64,000 nt of DNA from JBGUVL01 sp964370395 (GTDB lineage Bacteria > Bacillota_I > Bacilli_A > Erysipelotrichales > Erysipelotrichaceae), in contig CAYJIZ010000003.1 in NCBI GenBank assembly GCA_964370395.1, positions 74,751 through 138,750 on the forward strand, given 5' to 3'. Position numbers and translations under genes: made by a program. The notes beneath the pieces are model-generated. The model did no database searches. It saw nothing but the letters and a program-made list of their open reading frames with translations, and was not told the DNA's origin. This document shows positions 45,376-54,889 of the stretch, one piece after another. Within the stretch, counting starts at the first letter, position 1, and the number at the start of each line of letters is the position of its first letter.

Positions 45376-48300
45376 CTAATCCTTTTTAAGTGGTATGTGT
45401 ACTTCTATATCTTTTTTTCCACGAATATTTCCATTTATATCTAAAGGATTTTTATTTTCATCATAAATATGTATATGATCAATTGGAGTTCCAACTTTAT
45501 CTGGTGGATCTATTCTAATACGAGTTATCCCCTTTTCATCTTTAATATGAACAAACCCGTTATTATCATGTATTTCCCAATTATCTGGTATGTTATTAAT
45601 AATTTCTTGTTTATTCATATCTCCAATACGTTTACCATTGATGTTAGCTTTATCAATGATTTTCTTTGTAGCTCCACTAGCTCCCTTAAGTGGAACTTCA
45701 CCGCTTTTAGAAACTTTATTTTTTTTGTTTTTAAAATATTCATCTAGGAAATCAATTCCTATTTTTGGATTGTCCCCAGTCTTGAAGTGTCCTCCAGTCG
45801 TTGAGTTTGATACTGTTACCAATCCTTTTCCAATCAAATACATAAATACTGCTTCACCTGAAAGGTTTCCAAGCGCATCACTAGCATTCTTATATCCATA
45901 TTTTTTTGCAAATTCATCAAAATCATTACTAGATAACAAATTGAAAATAGTATCAAATTTTATAGACTGTATATTTTGCCTCAGTGTTTCCCATGTGCTT
46001 TCGCTCTTTAACATACCAGCTAACCCTACAGAAAGATTATTTCTTATCGGCTGTAATTGCTTATATAAGTTATCTATATTCTCTGGTATGTTAGCAACAT
46101 AATTAATGAATCCATCCATAAAATCAGCAACGGCTCCGGCAACCGTTCCTTCCTGTTGCTTTCTACTAAAACACTCTACTTTTGGTTTATCTTTAATGAA
46201 TAATTTGACATCTTTTTTTCTTACTTTATCAACTGCTCCTTTTAGAATTGGTTTTGATTGTCCGCCTCTTGGAACAGAAGGAGCTACTGGTTTTTTTGTT
46301 TCAACCCTCGTTGCTATTCTTCCACTTTGATACCTTGTTGTATAAATCATAGTATCGCCATTTCTTTGTGTACTCACTTCAACAACTTTGTCTGTTTTTA
46401 TTTTTTCGACAGCTCGATTAATAACACTTGTATTTTTCTTTTTCGCTTTATTACCGTCTCTATCAACATACTTATAAGGATTAGATAACGAATATACATA
46501 TCGATTTTGTGATGAAACTATATCCTTGTCACCTGCATAGTTGTTATCAATTTGAATAAACCTAGAAATAGTAGGATCATAATAACGTGCTCTTAAATAA
46601 ATTAATCCCGTTTCATCTAATGTTTCACCATTATATCCTTTTCCTTTTTTAATATCTCTTGTATTCCCATAATCATTATAACTTATTTTTTCTATTTTAT
46701 TCCCATCAATTTTTGCAACCACACTATCATTTAATCCATTCACAATGTCATATTGGTCACTTTGAAGTAATTGTTCACCATACACATAAAGTGATGTATC
46801 ATCTTTTAATACTTCTGTATACTCTCTATTACGATCTAATATAAACTGCGTTTCTTCATTTTGTTTTTTATAGTTTACTTCATTAGCACCAACTACTAAA
46901 TTACTGCAAATCTTTCCATCCCCTTCTGCAGCTTGTCTCTTTAATGATACAAACGCTTCTTTCACTTCTTTTTTATCCATCAAAGCAACTTGTTCATTAT
47001 ATTCATACCAATCATCATAACGATAAACTTTCGTGTCTTTCTTAGTTTGTGAAATCCTTTCTTTTTGCGCATCATACTTATAAGAATAAATGTATTGTCC
47101 TTGCTTTAATTCAATCAATTGATTTAAATCATCATAAACATATTCATTTGTTTTTCCATCGACATTAATTTTTTTCTGAATGTTTCCATTCTCGTCGTAC
47201 TTGAATCGTATATCACCTTTATTTGTTTCAATTCGTTCAATTTGGTTCTTTTGGTTATATATATACTTTTTGCTTGATCCAGAACTAGTAACCTCTTGTT
47301 GGTTTCCAAAAGCGTCAAAAGAATAAGTTGTTTTCACTTTTTTATCTCGTATAAATTTAACACTTTCAATCAGTTCATCATATTCATTGTATTTGTATTT
47401 ATTTGTTTTATCATTGATAACTTCCTCAACAACATTATCATTTTCATCATATTTATATCGTGCATCTAAAATAACGACATTATTTTTTGTCGATTTTTGA
47501 GAAACTAATTTCCCCATATCATCGTATGCTTTTATCGTTTTCGTATTTTTTTGTAAAATTTCAATTGGTTCATTTCTTTGGTTATATGTATATCTAGCAA
47601 CTAATTTACCATTTTTATTTACGGTTTCTAGTTTTCCATTTTCAGTGTATGAATACTCCACTTCAATACCAGCATATTTTTGTTTTACTACTTGTAAATC
47701 TTTATTATACACATATGTTACTTTATTGTTATTGGTATCAATAACTTCCGTTTTATTATTAAATTTATCGTACTTGGTCGTCACTGTTCCTACTTTATTT
47801 TTTGAACTAAGCATGTTATTACGACTGTCATATGTGAACGTATTCTCATTTTCACTAAGCATGTTTCCTAAGTTATCGTACGTATAGTGTATTTTTGATC
47901 CATCTGGTTTGGTCCATTCAGTTTTATTTCCAAATGAATCATAACTATATTTATTAACATATTGGTATTCATTTTCTTCCCAAATCAAATGATTATCCTC
48001 ATTGTATCGATATTCTGCAATTTTATTATTGATTTTTTTAAACGTTAAATTATTCATGCTATCGTAGGTATAACTAACGTATCTCTCATGATGATTTTGA
48101 ACTTTTAAAAGGTTGTTTAAGCCATCATATTGATATAACGTCTTTATCCCTTTTTTATCTGTTTTTTCTATTATATTATTGTTGGCATCATACTTCATCG
48201 TTTCAAATTGATCATAGGCATCTGTCTTCTTAATCACATTACCAGATTCATCGTATTCTATTTTTTCTACACAAACAAATTTACCCGCTTCAGTTTGTGA

Positions 48301-51300
48301 AGGCAATAACGTACTCGTTTGTAAATTTATTTCATTGAATTCTCGTTTTTCAACAACTCCATTTTTGTTGATTTCTACTTCATTTCCAATTGCATCATAT
48401 TGGATACTTTCAACCAGTTTTCCGTTTTGATTTGATTGCGTCAATCTATTTAAGCCATCATAAGAATAAGTCATTTCCAATGTATCGTTATCAATTTGTT
48501 TTATCAAATTACCATACACATCATACTCTTTGCTACTCTTAGCCCCTTTTTCATTTACAAAAATTATATTTCCTCTACTATCATATTCAAAAGTAGATTT
48601 ATTGTTATTGGCATCAAAACTTTTTATAATTTGATTTTTATCATTGTACGTATTTTTCAATTGTGTTACTTCATTAATACTCGTTTTCGTTAGTCTGCCT
48701 AATTTATCATACTCATTAATTGTCGTTTTATTACCATCTTCTTCCTTTGTCACATTTCCTAATGCATCATATTCTTTACTAATCTTTTTTGAATTTGGAA
48801 GAATTTTTAGCGACTCTCTTCCATACGTATCATACACATAAGATGTTATTGCTCCGTTTGGATTTTTTTCTTCAGTTAATTGTCTTTTCTCATTATATGA
48901 AAATGAATATATGTTTCCATTCGCATCCTTTACTTTGCTTAGTAACAATTGATCATTGTATTCATAAATCGTTTCAAAACCTCGTTCATCCACTTCCATT
49001 TCAACTAATCCATATGCGTTATATTTAATTTGTTTCGTATGACCTAATGCATCTTTTTCATTTATTAAATTTCCATATGCATCATATTGTTTACTTGTTT
49101 TATTTCCTTTTGCATCAATAATTTGTATTTCCTGGTTTTTGGCGTCATATACATAACTCGTCACATTCCCTAACACATCTATTTTTTGAATTACATTTCC
49201 ATTCTTATCATACACACTTTTACTACTTAAATTTCGGTTTTCATCTATAACTTCAATTTGGTTTTTCAAAGCATCATAGCGATATGACGTGGTTTTATCT
49301 TTTTCTATTTCTTTTAATAGCTGATTTTCATTATCATATACATAATTTGTTTTGTTTCCTAAATAGTCTGTTTTTTCAATTACATTACCTTTGTTGTCAT
49401 ACTTTGAAATCACCGTAGTTCCGTCAAATTGTTCTGTTTTAACAACATTATCTCTAACATCATAATCTACTAATTCAATGCGGCCATAGGCATCAATTGA
49501 CTTCACTTTACGATCGTATTCATCGTATTCATAAGTCTGTTTTAGACCATTGTTGTCTTTTTCCTCAACTACATTCCCAAAATTATCGTACGTGTAATCT
49601 ATTTTAAGACCTGTTAAATGATCTTCTTTCTCCACTATTTGGTTGAAATCATTGTATTTTACAGAAACTGATGACTCTAGATTTTCCTTCCTTACTTCAC
49701 GACCATAGTGGTCAAATTGTTTTTTCTCTACTACTTTATCTACTAAAATCGTTAAAACTTGATTACCAAATTCATCATATGAATACGTTGTCTCGTTACC
49801 GTAGGGATCAACAGTCCTTATCACTTGGTTTTTATCATTATAAAAATGCGTTGTAACAAACCCGAGTTCATCTTTTTCACTGATTAATTGTCCTAATGTA
49901 TTATATGTTTTGTGATTTGTATTCCCATTACGATCTCTTGTTGCTATTACATTTTTATTTGCATCGTATTGATAAATAATCGAATTACCAGCTGCATCTA
50001 TTTCCTTTATCACATTTCCATCTAAATCGTACTGTTTATTTGTTGTGTTTCCATTGGAGTCCGTAGTAGCAATTACGTTTTTATACACATCATAAGTAAA
50101 AGAAGTAACTTTTCCATCAATAATTGTTTTTGCGATATTCCCTTCTGCATCATATACTGTTTCAGCAATTGAATTTACTCCATCTCGATACGTTTTTGTT
50201 GTTTTAATTTGTCTTCCAAAACTATCGTACTCATATTCTATTAGAGTACCTTTTGCATCCACTTCTTTTATTAACAAAACATCATCATACGTTTTTGTTT
50301 CAATGGCACCATTTGGATTGACCTGTTTAATCAAACGGTTTTTATCATCGTATTCATAACTTGTTTTCAATCCTTTTTTATCCGTTTTTGATACCAGCAG
50401 TCCTAATTTATACTCATTCACTTCCTCCTTACCAAAGACATCAATTGTTTTTATCAATTGATCATTCGAATCGTATTCGTATTTTGTACAATTTCCATAT
50501 GAATCTGTTTCTTCTATTCTATTGCCTTTTAAATCGTATCCGTACGTTTTTTGTAATCCTTTTTCATCAACTTCACTAATTAATTGATTTAATTCATTAT
50601 ATTGTTTTGTCGATACTAAATTCCCTCTTTCAGTACGAATTAAATTATTATTTGCATCATAGCTACTATTTGTTATCCCACCAATGCGATCTTTATACTT
50701 AATGACATTCCCATTTTTATCATAAATATACTGTTCGTTTGTTCCGTCATAATAATTTTTTTGAGTGACTTCATTATTTGCATTATACACATAGGTTGTA
50801 TTTTTTCCTTGATTATCAGACTCTTTAACAATGTTTCCATTCGCATCATAATCAAAATATTCAACCAAACCATTACTATGTATGATTGAAGTAATCATGT
50901 TTCCGTTATAAGTATATTGTTTATTGACACCAATTTCATTTGTTTCTTTGATGATTTGCCCTTGCGCATTGTATTCATAAGATGTGGTCTTATTCTTTTC
51001 ATCTTTTGTATATATTAAATCATTTCCTCTGTAGGAGTTTTCCACGCTACTTCCATCGCGTTCTTTTTTATATGTTACATTTCCATTCGCATCATATGCA
51101 TATGCTTCGTTAGTCCCATCAGGATATTGCGTTCGAATTAATCGATTATTTTCATAAGTGTATTGTGTCACTTCATTTTGGCTGTCTTTTTTTGATACAA
51201 TATTTCGATTATTGTCATATGTATAAGAGGATAATAATTTTCCATTTTTTTCAATACGCATAGTATCAAAATTATCATTGAAATAATAAACTTCTTCGCT

Positions 51301-54150
51301 ACCATCCGCATTCTTTAAAATTGTTCTATCATTCTTATATGTTAGGTTAGATTCATTACCATTCCCGTCAACTTGCTTAATAACCCTACCACTAGCATCG
51401 TATTCATTTTTAGTAGAAACATTACCATTCTTATCTTTAATTGAAACTAAATAATTATTTGCATCATATTTGTACTCTTCACTATTTCCATTTGTGTCTG
51501 TAAACATAGTTAAGTTTCGATTTGTATCATACTTATAACTTGTACTTTTTCCTGAAGGAAGTGTTACTTTGTTTACTAGTTTTGCATCATTATATGAAAA
51601 CTCTATTTTCTTTTCACCAATTTGTGCAGATGTTATCAAACCAAACGAATCATAATTAATTTTAGTTACCGCTCCTGATGGTGAGTTGATTGTTTCTAAA
51701 TAACCATAGACATCAAATGTGAATACTTCATTTGTTTTTTTATCTTTGATTGTAGCTTTTTCATTTTGTATATGAATAATTAAATTATCTGATTCATTTG
51801 CGATGTAAGTATTTCCTGATTTTTTAAATTCATAAATTCTTCCATCTCCCTTAAAATATAAAATGTTTCCATTTTTATCATAAGAGATATAACTTTCAAG
51901 ATCACTCGTGAAACCATTCCCAAACATATTTGAAAGTTGTGGCCCAGTCGAATTATAGTAACGTTTGAATGAAAAATCCTTCGAATCCTTGAACGAAAAA
52001 TCGCTATCTTCATAATAATAATTACCAGTTGTTGAGTTTACTGGATCAATTACCGCACAAATTCCCGATGTACAGTTTGATCCTCGATCTACATATTTTG
52101 ATTTATACACAACCGTTCGAATAGGTGGAGTGTAGATTGCTCTACTTACTTTGTCATTATTTTTCTTAAAACGAACAAGTAAAACATCATCTTCTTTGAT
52201 TATATTTGTTGTTAAATTATTATCGTACTTTATATCTTCAATACTCACACCATAAAAAGCAGCAATATTTTTTAAATTATCACCATTTTTTACTTTATAT
52301 TTTATAAATGCATCTGTTCTGAATTCTCTCGAACTTTCGGCTGACGCATTCTTCACCTTTACTTTATATTCATATGGTACATCGTAATTAGGGATACTGT
52401 CTTTATAGATATAATCACTTGTATAATTCACATCATCTTTTTCATATTTTCTTGTTCCTGCAATATATTTTGTAATGAAAATAGGATCAATAAAATAACG
52501 ATTTGCATTTCCTTTTGATGTGAATGTTTTCACAACATTATTTTTACCCTTTTCTACTAACTCAAAAATAACTTGTGCATCTGGTCTAGCGATACCATCA
52601 AAACTTAATGCTTCAAACCCTTTGTCTAATAATGAAAAAATGCGCATCTCTGTATCAAAAGTATCTATTCCTAAATTTACATCTACATCCCATGCATCGC
52701 GATATGTAATTGAAATCATCGGTCGATCCACTGCGCTACTTTCACCATAAAAAACATTTGGTAAATAGGCACTACTTTCATTTGTTGCTTTTAGTTCTAG
52801 CGTATTGTTTTTTCCAGCATAGATATCTTCAATATACGAGGTGACATCAAAAGATTGATAACCAATATCAGAACGGATTGTCGTCGTTGAAACTGGTGCA
52901 ACAGCAGGTCTGTTCGCCCAAGTACAGTCTTTTGGATTCACATAACCATTCGTTTTACCTATTTGAATCGTATTCCATTGGTTTGTATAAGCCAACTTTT
53001 TATTTAATATTAACGATGCATTTAAAATTAATTTGTCAGAACCAATATTTAATGGTGCAACATGAAGGTATGTCCTAGCAGCTCCAAAGTTTTCGCCGCT
53101 TGTCAAATAACCATCATCATACCCTACAAACAAATCATAATACTGACTAATTGTATTTGGTTGTAAAGAACGATTATATGCAGAAGTAACGGATACTTTT
53201 TCAGTATCGACACTCGCTCTTGTATTCATTATTAATGGATAAATTCTTTCTACGCTATTACACCATTCTGGATCGATTTGTAAAGTGATTTCAACTACTT
53301 CATTTTTTTCTTCATAAGAAAATGTTGAATTTCCTACTTTTTGTTTACTATCTAATAAACTTGGTTTTGAATACGTATATACAATTTCATCTCCATCCAT
53401 AAACAACAAGGCATCTTCTACTTCTTTTATTTTTAAATTACCTTTGTTAATAGTGAAGCTTATTTCATTTTGAGAAATTGCACCATTTATATAAAAATTT
53501 GTATTTATTGTGTTTCCACCTAAACGATACTCCATATCAATGTTTTTATAAACCTCACTATATAAAATCACGTTATCTTTCACGTCGTATGTTGATAAAT
53601 TTGCATTACTATTTTGTATTTCTAAAACCCTGTTTTTACCATCTTCAATTGATACACTTTCTCCATTCACACTAAAAGAATACAACCCATCCTTATTCTC
53701 ATATATGGGTAGACTTCTTCCTTTGCTCACATTCTCTAATGTGTTATCAATCTCAACAAACTCATCTCCCTCTTTTTTATGCACTGGTTCAAAATATGTT
53801 TCTTGTACATAATCACCATTTTCAAATTGAAAAGTCTTTGTATTTTCTGTTCTTTTTTCAACCACTTCATACTTTTCATCATAGTTTTGAACTTCTTGAT
53901 TAGGCTGTGCATATTTTTTTAAAGTGATTTCTTTATTTCCGTTAATTTCTTTGTTTAGATTAGTATTATAATCATTTATATTTTGTTGAAAGTATTTCCC
54001 TTTTGTATCACTCGTCGATATTTTACCCAACTCGACTGCCACAACATCAATCGTTGTAGAAAATGCTTGAAATATCATTATGATTAACAAAATTGAAACG
54101 CTTATTTTTTTACTGTGAATTTTCACAATTCTTTTCCTTTGTTTTTTCAT
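45376..54150 (-). CDS. Giant WapA-like YD-repeat (Rhs) polymorphic toxin
   Basis: 2924 residues. Layout: signal peptide (about 1-40, cleavage after VVA), N-terminal beta-rich part with a DNRLRE-type domain (about 310-490), LysM-like domain (about 617-665, KVKNGDNLKNIAAFYG), a DUF6531-like start (about 697-740, DPVNSTTGNYYYEDSDF), then YD repeats from about 780 to 2500 (dozens of the form YDxxGNxxxxxD). The Rhs core motif is YLRARYYDPTISRFIQID near 2525. Variable C-terminus 2566-2924 ends in a predicted nuclease-like domain (about 2850-2924, RIRIDPPDK, HIHIYDENKNPLDINGN). Secreted, wall-associated, contact-dependent competition is expected by analogy with B. subtilis WapA. Confidence 0.9.
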   Translation of the reverse strand: MKKQRKRIVKIHSKKISVSILLIIMIFQAFSTTIDVVAVELGKISTSDTKGKYFQQNINDYNTNLNKEINGNKEITLKKYAQPNQEVQNYDEKYEVVEKRTENTKTFQFENGDYVQETYFEPVHKKEGDEFVEIDNTLENVSKGRSLPIYENKDGLYSFSVNGESVSIEDGKNRVLEIQNSNANLSTYDVKDNVILYSEVYKNIDMEYRLGGNTINTNFYINGAISQNEISFTINKGNLKIKEVEDALLFMDGDEIVYTYSKPSLLDSKQKVGNSTFSYEEKNEVVEITLQIDPEWCNSVERIYPLIMNTRASVDTEKVSVTSAYNRSLQPNTISQYYDLFVGYDDGYLTSGENFGAARTYLHVAPLNIGSDKLILNASLILNKKLAYTNQWNTIQIGKTNGYVNPKDCTWANRPAVAPVSTTTIRSDIGYQSFDVTSYIEDIYAGKNNTLELKATNESSAYLPNVFYGESSAVDRPMISITYRDAWDVDVNLGIDTFDTEMRIFSLLDKGFEALSFDGIARPDAQVIFELVEKGKNNVVKTFTSKGNANRYFIDPIFITKYIAGTRKYEKDDVNYTSDYIYKDSIPNYDVPYEYKVKVKNASAESSREFRTDAFIKYKVKNGDNLKNIAAFYGVSIEDIKYDNNLTTNIIKEDDVLLVRFKKNNDKVSRAIYTPPIRTVVYKSKYVDRGSNCTSGICAVIDPVNSTTGNYYYEDSDFSFKDSKDFSFKRYYNSTGPQLSNMFGNGFTSDLESYISYDKNGNILYFKGDGRIYEFKKSGNTYIANESDNLIIHIQNEKATIKDKKTNEVFTFDVYGYLETINSPSGAVTKINYDSFGLITSAQIGEKKIEFSYNDAKLVNKVTLPSGKSTSYKYDTNRNLTMFTDTNGNSEEYKYDANNYLVSIKDKNGNVSTKNEYDASGRVIKQVDGNGNESNLTYKNDRTILKNADGSEEVYYFNDNFDTMRIEKNGKLLSSYTYDNNRNIVSKKDSQNEVTQYTYENNRLIRTQYPDGTNEAYAYDANGNVTYKKERDGSSVENSYRGNDLIYTKDEKNKTTSYEYNAQGQIIKETNEIGVNKQYTYNGNMITSIIHSNGLVEYFDYDANGNIVKESDNQGKNTTYVYNANNEVTQKNYYDGTNEQYIYDKNGNVIKYKDRIGGITNSSYDANNNLIRTERGNLVSTKQYNELNQLISEVDEKGLQKTYGYDLKGNRIEETDSYGNCTKYEYDSNDQLIKTIDVFGKEEVNEYKLGLLVSKTDKKGLKTSYEYDDKNRLIKQVNPNGAIETKTYDDVLLIKEVDAKGTLIEYEYDSFGRQIKTTKTYRDGVNSIAETVYDAEGNIAKTIIDGKVTSFTYDVYKNVIATTDSNGNTTNKQYDLDGNVIKEIDAAGNSIIYQYDANKNVIATRDRNGNTNHKTYNTLGQLISEKDELGFVTTHFYNDKNQVIRTVDPYGNETTYSYDEFGNQVLTILVDKVVEKKQFDHYGREVRKENLESSVSVKYNDFNQIVEKEDHLTGLKIDYTYDNFGNVVEEKDNNGLKQTYEYDEYDRKVKSIDAYGRIELVDYDVRDNVVKTEQFDGTTVISKYDNKGNVIEKTDYLGNKTNYVYDNENQLLKEIEKDKTTSYRYDALKNQIEVIDENRNLSSKSVYDKNGNVIQKIDVLGNVTSYVYDAKNQEIQIIDAKGNKTSKQYDAYGNLINEKDALGHTKQIKYNAYGLVEMEVDERGFETIYEYNDQLLLSKVKDANGNIYSFSYNEKRQLTEEKNPNGAITSYVYDTYGRESLKILPNSKKISKEYDALGNVTKEEDGNKTTINEYDKLGRLTKTSINEVTQLKNTYNDKNQIIKSFDANNNKSTFEYDSRGNIIFVNEKGAKSSKEYDVYGNLIKQIDNDTLEMTYSYDGLNRLTQSNQNGKLVESIQYDAIGNEVEINKNGVVEKREFNEINLQTSTLLPSQTEAGKFVCVEKIEYDESGNVIKKTDAYDQFETMKYDANNNIIEKTDKKGIKTLYQYDGLNNLLKVQNHHERYVSYTYDSMNNLTFKKINNKIAEYRYNEDNHLIWEENEYQYVNKYSYDSFGNKTEWTKPDGSKIHYTYDNLGNMLSENENTFTYDSRNNMLSSKNKVGTVTTKYDKFNNKTEVIDTNNNKVTYVYNKDLQVVKQKYAGIEVEYSYTENGKLETVNKNGKLVARYTYNQRNEPIEILQKNTKTIKAYDDMGKLVSQKSTKNNVVILDARYKYDENDNVVEEVINDKTNKYKYNEYDELIESVKFIRDKKVKTTYSFDAFGNQQEVTSSGSSKKYIYNQKNQIERIETNKGDIRFKYDENGNIQKKINVDGKTNEYVYDDLNQLIELKQGQYIYSYKYDAQKERISQTKKDTKVYRYDDWYEYNEQVALMDKKEVKEAFVSLKRQAAEGDGKICSNLVVGANEVNYKKQNEETQFILDRNREYTEVLKDDTSLYVYGEQLLQSDQYDIVNGLNDSVVAKIDGNKIEKISYNDYGNTRDIKKGKGYNGETLDETGLIYLRARYYDPTISRFIQIDNNYAGDKDIVSSQNRYVYSLSNPYKYVDRDGNKAKKKNTSVINRAVEKIKTDKVVEVSTQRNGDTMIYTTRYQSGRIATRVETKKPVAPSVPRGGQSKPILKGAVDKVRKKDVKLFIKDKPKVECFSRKQQEGTVAGAVADFMDGFINYVANIPENIDNLYKQLQPIRNNLSVGLAGMLKSESTWETLRQNIQSIKFDTIFNLLSSNDFDEFAKKYGYKNASDALGNLSGEAVFMYLIGKGLVTVSNSTTGGHFKTGDNPKIGIDFLDEYFKNKKNKVSKSGEVPLKGASGATKKIIDKANINGKRIGDMNKQEIINNIPDNWEIHDNNGFVHIKDEKGITRIRIDPPDKVGTPIDHIHIYDENKNPLDINGNIRGKKDIEVHIPLKKD

Positions 54151-54159
54151 GTCCCTTTC

Positions 54160-54630
54160 CTATAAACCTTCCTTATCTTTGCAAACTTTGGTGTATGCTT
54201 CTACATATGAATAATATGCCTTCTGCAATTTTTCAACACTCTTATCATCCTTTTCTTCATAAAATTGGTATAAATAGTCCAAAAATGATACTTGCGCTTT
54301 AAAAATATATTTAATATTCTTTTTTTTGCTTTTTTCTAAATATTTGTTTTGATTTTGCAAGCTTTCAATATAATTCTTTAAGTCTCGATACCAACTTTCA
54401 CTACACAAATCAGCACGATAGAGTAATTGCTCAAAATTACTAATATTGTTATTTGTAAGTGGACAAATATCTTCTACACGCGCTTCTTTCTTTAATTGGT
54501 TCTGTTTTTCTTGCTCACTAATGGAACAACTCTTAAACAAAAAAAAGAGTAAAATTAGCACTAATAATACTATTAGTACCTCTTTTACTCGTACTTCAAA
54601 AAAACGACATCGAAATAATACTTTTTGCAT
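54160..54630 (-). CDS. Membrane-anchored small protein at the head of the toxin operon
   Basis: 156 residues. One N-terminal hydrophobic segment (about 17-36, ends FLFKSCSI), then a long helical charged region outside or inside the membrane with two Cys in CPLTNNN and ADLCSES. No family recognised. It starts the toxin operon: its stop is 9 bases before the toxin ATG. It could help export, anchor or fold the giant toxin, but only its position supports this. Confidence 0.7.
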   Translation of the reverse strand: MQKVLFRCRFFEVRVKEVLIVLLVLILLFFLFKSCSISEQEKQNQLKKEARVEDICPLTNNNISNFEQLLYRADLCSESWYRDLKNYIESLQNQNKYLEKSKKKNIKYIFKAQVSFLDYLYQFYEEKDDKSVEKLQKAYYSYVEAYTKVCKDKEGL

Positions 54631-54889
54631 TGTTTTCCCCTTTTCTTCCTAACACAAAAGAGAAATATTGTTACTCAATACATAAATTCGTTTTTTATAA
54701 TTATTTTATTTTCAACATTATGGTTCCTAAATCCATAACAATTTACATTCTTTCCTGACACAATAATTACTAAAAACACTAGCAATCTATACATTGTATA
54801 CCAATTCTCTTTTCATAAAATCAGTATAGCACGTCAGGTTATACTTTGTACATTTGTTATTTGTTGTTAATTTTAACCAATTTATAACT
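54631..54889. other. Gene-free region between clpB and the toxin operon
   Basis: 259 AT-rich bases. On the minus strand it holds a likely promoter -10 (TATACT near 54831) for the toxin operon, with only a weak -35. clpB ends at 54890, and no convincing intrinsic terminator was seen after it, so some read-through into the toxin operon is possible. Confidence 0.5.

Noticed and set aside
45376..54150. The YD repeats as a nucleotide satellite or CRISPR-like array
   Set aside because: The periodicity is at protein level with degenerate DNA, as expected for Rhs/YD proteins; no identical direct repeats with spacers were seen.
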